This document shows positions 60,091 through 64,000 of a stretch of 64,000 nucleotides of DNA, piece by piece. The stretch is from Bacteroidaceae bacterium. Lineage in GTDB: Bacteria; Bacteroidota; Bacteroidia; Bacteroidales; Bacteroidaceae. The translations under genes and the position numbers were made by a program. The notes beneath the pieces are model-generated. The model made no database searches. It was not told where the DNA came from and worked only from the letters and a program-made list of their open reading frames with translations. Location of the stretch: contig JAGCFP010000043.1 of assembly GCA_017650045.1 (NCBI GenBank), positions 1-64,000 of the forward strand. Reading direction: 5' to 3'. Each line of letters begins with the position of its first letter. The stretch's first letter is position 1.

Positions 60091-61380
60091 TTATGACATT
60101 TTTTTGCCAGAAACGACTTCTTTTAAGGTATCTTGACATAAATAGCGCCTTGCCATCTCCCTTATTTCTTCTGCATTGATCTCTTTGATAGTCGTAAATG
60201 TATCAACGAAATGTGTCTTTGGAAGGTTGAGTGTATAGGCATATACCCATGCGTCTAACCAGGAAAAAGAATTTTCGTAGTTACGGCATAAATCACCTAT
60301 CATATAATTCTTCACCATAGAAAGCTCTTTCTCTGAGACCAATTCTTGTTGCAAACGGTCGATTTCATGATAGACCTCCGCAATGAGTGGACGGACATAT
60401 TCAGGAGCAGTTTCAGCAGAAATCAACAGCAAGGTATCTTGTGGATAGGGAGCAATGCCAGCGTTAATGCCATATGTATAACCTTTCTCTTCACGAATAT
60501 TGGACATTAGGCGACTGCCAAAATAACCGCCGAAGATGGTTGTCAGCACACGCATCTTCAGAAAATCGGGATGATTGCATGGAAGTGTCACCATGCCCAT
60601 ACGTACGGAACTTTGCAAAGCTTCTGGTTGTTCTATAAAGAAAGACTTCTGCGCTGCAGTTTCTGGGTTATAATGTTTAGTTGAAACTTTTTCCGTTGTC
60701 CTTCCAAACGGGGATTCTCCAAAACGTGAGGTAATCATCTCCACACAAGCTGTAGTCACTTTACCAGCTACGAAGATCGAACAGTTCTTAGAATGGTAAA
60801 ACTCATTGAAGAATGTCTGCAAAGATAAAGCAGTGATCTTTTTATAATCCTCTTCTTCTGCAGATCTACCATAAGGATGATGGTCTCCATAGAGTGCTTT
60901 AAGGAAAACCTTTCGTGCTAAGATATCAGTCTTCTTTAATCCTATATAATACTGCTGTAGATTCGTTGCCACGATAATTCCCAATTCTTTATCAGGGAAG
61001 GTGGGGTCTTTCAGCATAGACTCCAAAACATCAAGCGTGGGTTGCAGGTATTTACTCAAAGAATAAAGCGTGATGAAAGCATGACAGCCAGAAACTGACA
61101 AATCAAGCCACGCCCCATAGAAATCCAGTTGCTCAGCTATCTGTGCAGCAGTCATGGAAGCCGTGCCTTCACGAAGCATCCTGTTCGTAAAGACTGCTTG
61201 CAAAAGTTGATGCTGCTGCCATCTCCCCGCCTCAAAGACAAAATCAATACGTACGATTTCCTTATCTCCTACGTTCAAAATGTTCAATGGAACTCCATTA
61301 GGAAGCACCGACTGCTGAGGATATAGCACATTAAACTCTGCAGGTGACTTGATGTCTGGTTGTATCTTTCTATTCAACAT
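60091..61380 (-). CDS. M16-family peptidase homologue lacking the zinc motif
   Basis: The protein is 429 residues without a signal peptide. Two M16 halves are visible: VRIDFVFEAGRWQQHQLLQAVFTNRMLREGT, then FGGYFGSRLMSNIREEKGYTYGI, the usual R/Y-containing C-terminal block. Where M16 enzymes have HxxEH, this protein reads QAVFTNRML, so it cannot bind zinc in the normal way. It may be the non-catalytic half of a heterodimer, but no partner with HxxEH is in this window. It overlaps the upstream kdsB-type gene by 11 bases. Confidence 0.85.
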   Translation of the reverse strand: MLNRKIQPDIKSPAEFNVLYPQQSVLPNGVPLNILNVGDKEIVRIDFVFEAGRWQQHQLLQAVFTNRMLREGTASMTAAQIAEQLDFYGAWLDLSVSGCHAFITLYSLSKYLQPTLDVLESMLKDPTFPDKELGIIVATNLQQYYIGLKKTDILARKVFLKALYGDHHPYGRSAEEEDYKKITALSLQTFFNEFYHSKNCSIFVAGKVTTACVEMITSRFGESPFGRTTEKVSTKHYNPETAAQKSFFIEQPEALQSSVRMGMVTLPCNHPDFLKMRVLTTIFGGYFGSRLMSNIREEKGYTYGINAGIAPYPQDTLLLISAETAPEYVRPLIAEVYHEIDRLQQELVSEKELSMVKNYMIGDLCRNYENSFSWLDAWVYAYTLNLPKTHFVDTFTTIKEINAEEIREMARRYLCQDTLKEVVSGKKMS

Positions 61381-62497
61381 GATTCTTCAAAAACTCCTCG
61401 GCACGACGAAGGTCTTCTGGGGTATCAATACCTATGGTTTCTTCCTCTGTGAAGCCAACCTTTATCGTATAGCCATTTTCTAACCAGCGTAATTGCTCTA
61501 ATGACTCTGCCAATTCCAGTGATGATTGTGGTAATGCAGTAATCTCATCAAGCACTGTCCGTTGATAAGCATAAAGTCCGATATGTTTATAAAAAGTATG
61601 ATGCTTCAACCATTCAGAAGGCTCCACACCACGCAGATATGGAATCACAGAACGGCTGAAATAAAGTGCATGGAAATCCTTATCAATAACCACCTTTACA
61701 CCATTGGGATTCTGAAGTTGCTCCAAAGATGAATCAGAAGGGAATGGCCTTACCAAAGTAGCAATCTGCGTCGAATCGTCATCAAAGCATTGCTTGACAG
61801 TCTCTATCTGAGATGGATGAATGAAGGGCTCGTCTCCTTGAATGTTGATGACTACATCAAACTGACCATTTACCTTCGTAGCCGCTTCACGACAACGGTC
61901 TGTGCCACTTTTATGCGATGTAGAGGTCATCACCACTTTACCACCAAAAGCTTCTACGGCCACAGCTATACGCTCATCGTCTGTAGCTACATAAGCATCA
62001 TCCACACATCCCACAACTTTTTCATATACACGCTGAATTACCGTCTTTCCACCAAGCATGGCCAAAGGCTTTGCAGGGAATCTGGTTGATGCATAGCGTG
62101 CAGGTATAAGTCCTAAAAATCGCATTGTCTTTTTATTAAGTTCGGCAAGTCCTTCTTGAATGTAGGTTCTTTTTAAATCTTCCGCTTTGAATACCTCCTT
62201 GTCACTTGCCAATAAATCCAAATCAATCTTTATTATTTCACGTTCTTTTTCTCCAGGCATTCTTCCTACCTCCTCCTCTATTCCCTTTAAGATACGAATA
62301 ATCTGGGAAGCAGGCAAAGATGAAGAAAACTGTGCAACCTGGTCGAGAAAAACAGATGGATTATGCAATCCTAAGGGTTGGGTCTTCCTGACGGTACTGT
62401 AACGTATGTCTGGGAAAAATGTATCAAGAGCATGGTGCGCTTTCTGCAAATTGATTTCTGCAGCAGTATTACTTCCTATAGAAATCTGATACCTCAT
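61370..62497 (-). CDS. kdsB: Fusion of a HPPK (FolK)-like domain and KdsB
   Basis: ATG 62497 gives 375 residues. Residues 1-120 look like 6-hydroxymethyl-7,8-dihydropterin pyrophosphokinase: ISIGSNTAAEINLQKA, VRKTQPLG, and EREIIKIDLDLL with the metal-binding D-x-D. From residue 125 (ATG 62125) the sequence is a complete CMP-KDO synthetase: MRFLGLIPARYASTRFPAKPL, NIQGDEPFI, HIGLYAYQ and IGIDTPEDL. KdsB activates KDO for lipopolysaccharide. The two parts are joined by a short linker with no stop in frame, though TAATAA occurs in another frame just before the internal ATG. The two domains could still be made separately from the internal start. Confidence 0.85.
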   Translation of the reverse strand: MRYQISIGSNTAAEINLQKAHHALDTFFPDIRYSTVRKTQPLGLHNPSVFLDQVAQFSSSLPASQIIRILKGIEEEVGRMPGEKEREIIKIDLDLLASDKEVFKAEDLKRTYIQEGLAELNKKTMRFLGLIPARYASTRFPAKPLAMLGGKTVIQRVYEKVVGCVDDAYVATDDERIAVAVEAFGGKVVMTSTSHKSGTDRCREAATKVNGQFDVVINIQGDEPFIHPSQIETVKQCFDDDSTQIATLVRPFPSDSSLEQLQNPNGVKVVIDKDFHALYFSRSVIPYLRGVEPSEWLKHHTFYKHIGLYAYQRTVLDEITALPQSSLELAESLEQLRWLENGYTIKVGFTEEETIGIDTPEDLRRAEEFLKNHVE

Positions 62498-62511
62498 TAC
62501 ACCCAATCACA

Positions 62512-64000
62512 TCAGTCGAAAATCTCATCCAGACCTACTCCTGCTGGCACCTCACTGACTATTTCAGAGTCGTCATGACAAGGGTCAAAACCTGAAGGGA
62601 AGGTGAATCGATCTTCTTGCGAATATCCTAATTCTGGGTCTGCAAACACTTTGTTCATATACTTTGCCCAGATAGGTAATGCCATAGAAGCACCTTGACC
62701 AAATGCCATCGTATCAAAATGGATGTCACGATCTTCACCACCTACCCAACAACCTGAAACAAGTGTAGGAGTGAAACCCATGAACCAGCCATCAGAATTG
62801 GAGTTAGTGGTACCAGTCTTGGCGCCCATATCGGCAGTGATGTTGTAACGTGAACGAACTCGACCACCTGTACCACCATTCACCACAGCACGCAACATAT
62901 CCAACATCTTATAGGCACTGTTCTGACTGATAACCTCATTCATATCAGCAGTGAACGTCGCCAAAATATTACCATCGCTATCCTCTATTCTAGAAACAAA
63001 CAGTGGAGCTATACGGATACCTTTATTTGGAAAAGCAGTATAGGCACTTACCATCTCTCCTACAGAAATCTCACAAGGACCCAAACAGAGGGAAACAGTA
63101 GGATCTATTTGCTGATTGCGCACTCCAAAACTATGAATCAGTCGTTTTAAGCTATATGGACTAAGCCTGCTCATCAGATAAGCAGTAATCCAGTTGTCTG
63201 AGTTCTGCAATCCCCATTTCACCGTCACCACTTCTCCATAACGACTACGACTGGCATTTCTTGGAGTCCAAGCTCGTCCGTTTTCGTCTAGCAAAGTATA
63301 TTCCACATGACGCACAGGGTCACATGGAGAGATGCCACTTTCCATAGCCAACGTATAGAGAAATGGCTTGATGGTAGAACCCACCTGACGACGTCCTTGC
63401 ATGGCCATATCATACTGGAAATAATGGAAGTTCGGCCCACCAACATATGCCTTCACATGACCATTTCTTGGATCCATCGACATAAATCCAGAACGCAAGA
63501 AAAATTTGTAGTAACGGATAGAATCCATAGGGGTCATCACCGTATCAATCACACCGTCCCAACTGAATACGGACATTTCCTGAGGAGTATTGAAAGCAGT
63601 ATTGATTTCGGCTTCAGTAGCACCAGCATTATTCATTACACGGTATCTCTCCGACTGGCGCAAAGCTCTGTTCAGGATCTCGTCCACTTGCTGCTGAGAG
63701 AGTTGGGAAGTATATGGAGCCGTCTTCCTACCTTTCTTCTCCTTGAAGAATTCAGCCTGTAACTCCTTCAGATGTTCCGTCAACGACTCCTCAGCATAGC
63801 GTTGCATTCGTGAATCAATGGTAGAGTACACCTTCAATCCGTCCGTATAAAGATTGTATTTAGAACCATCTTTCTTGAAGTTCTTTTCACACCATCCATA
63901 GAGCGGATTATTTTCCCAATCCAAAGAATCCTCATAATATTGCTGTGCCTGCCAAGAACGATAGTTGGCCTTATCAGGTTTTTTTGCTGTAAGTACCCCA
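62512..64000 (-). CDS. Class A penicillin-binding protein (PBP1A type), N-terminus outside window
   Basis: The C-terminal 495 residues are visible; the frame stays open to position 64000 (VLTAKKPDKANYRSWQAQQ at the edge). The transpeptidase domain has SMDPRNGHVKAYVGG, the nucleophile motif STIK (GSTIKPFLYTLAM), SDN and KTGTTNSNSDGWF. The membrane anchor and most or all of the glycosyltransferase domain lie beyond the edge. It polymerises and cross-links peptidoglycan. It ends 15 bases before the folK/kdsB fusion gene, so it probably leads the operon. Confidence 0.93.
   Translation of the reverse strand, partial: GVLTAKKPDKANYRSWQAQQYYEDSLDWENNPLYGWCEKNFKKDGSKYNLYTDGLKVYSTIDSRMQRYAEESLTEHLKELQAEFFKEKKGRKTAPYTSQLSQQQVDEILNRALRQSERYRVMNNAGATEAEINTAFNTPQEMSVFSWDGVIDTVMTPMDSIRYYKFFLRSGFMSMDPRNGHVKAYVGGPNFHYFQYDMAMQGRRQVGSTIKPFLYTLAMESGISPCDPVRHVEYTLLDENGRAWTPRNASRSRYGEVVTVKWGLQNSDNWITAYLMSRLSPYSLKRLIHSFGVRNQQIDPTVSLCLGPCEISVGEMVSAYTAFPNKGIRIAPLFVSRIEDSDGNILATFTADMNEVISQNSAYKMLDMLRAVVNGGTGGRVRSRYNITADMGAKTGTTNSNSDGWFMGFTPTLVSGCWVGGEDRDIHFDTMAFGQGASMALPIWAKYMNKVFADPELGYSQEDRFTFPSGFDPCHDDSEIVSEVPAGVGLDEIFD

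Overview
The window is a piece of a Bacteroidota chromosome, order Bacteroidales and most likely Prevotellaceae; the genus is my inference. Supporting signs are the many TAnnTTTG -7 promoter boxes ahead of genes, the near absence of Shine-Dalgarno sequences, the Bacteroidota forms of RpoZ, YidC and BamD, many lipoproteins with a Cys near residue 20, a six-gene Rnf complex with a linked RseC, families such as DUF4421, DUF3078, DUF3244 and DUF4293, and a UpxY-like NusG relative. I see no rRNA, tRNA, CRISPR array, prophage or intact insertion sequence. All family names come from reading the protein sequences, not from a database search.

Layout. 1-3.7 kb: a truncated lipoprotein, a TPR/transmembrane/HTH signalling lipoprotein and an AbiE-type toxin-antitoxin pair. 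3.8-8.9 kb: a BlaI repressor, an M56 BlaR1-like membrane peptidase with three tandem TonB C-terminal domains, and two beta-propeller-like lipoproteins, all on the minus strand; the last three form an operon. 9.1-10.5 kb: myo-inositol-1-phosphate synthase. 10.6-16.0 kb: two convergent two-gene units, a K+/H+ antiporter overlapping a CASTOR/POLLUX-like RCK channel that ends in a RyR domain, facing a RyR-zinc-ribbon protein overlapping a membrane protein with a TIR-like domain. This is my best candidate for an undescribed system. 16-19 kb: secreted esterase and GH43 glycosidase for hemicellulose. 19-22 kb: DUF4421 protein, a small basic protein and NhaD. 22-29.4 kb: Fe-S aldo/keto reductase, AraC regulator, DUF1893 protein, TonB-dependent receptor, DUF1232 protein, double SGNH hydrolase and a small winged-helix protein. 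29.5-36.3 kb: TPR protein, GNAT, a second TPR signalling lipoprotein with a DUF3244 lipoprotein, and a subtilase paired with a free-standing relative of its N-terminal region.

36.3-42.1 kb: an AAA ATPase and a metal P-type ATPase on either side of an unusual repeat-rich gap (a 228-bp symmetric inverted repeat, a 22-bp tandem array and a 52-bp tandem pair), then a PfkB kinase. 42.1-49.3 kb: galE and the rseC-rnfBCDGEA operon; RnfB is enlarged by a second Fe-S motif and a duplicated C-terminal module. 49.4-64 kb: mostly core genes (DUF3078 protein, yidC, DUF4293, rpoZ, bamD, uvrB, prs), then a minus-strand chain pbp1A, a HPPK-like/KdsB fusion, an M16 homologue without its zinc motif, a secreted MORN protein and a NusG-like protein with a long C-terminal extension.

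How parts fit together: Rnf couples ferredoxin and NAD redox to an ion gradient, which NhaD and the K+/H+ antiporter would use or balance. BamD, YidC, PBP1A and KdsB serve envelope assembly. The esterase, GH43, SGNH protein and TonB receptor serve nutrient capture. The two RyR proteins next to channel and antiporter genes suggest a small-molecule-gated ion-flux module.
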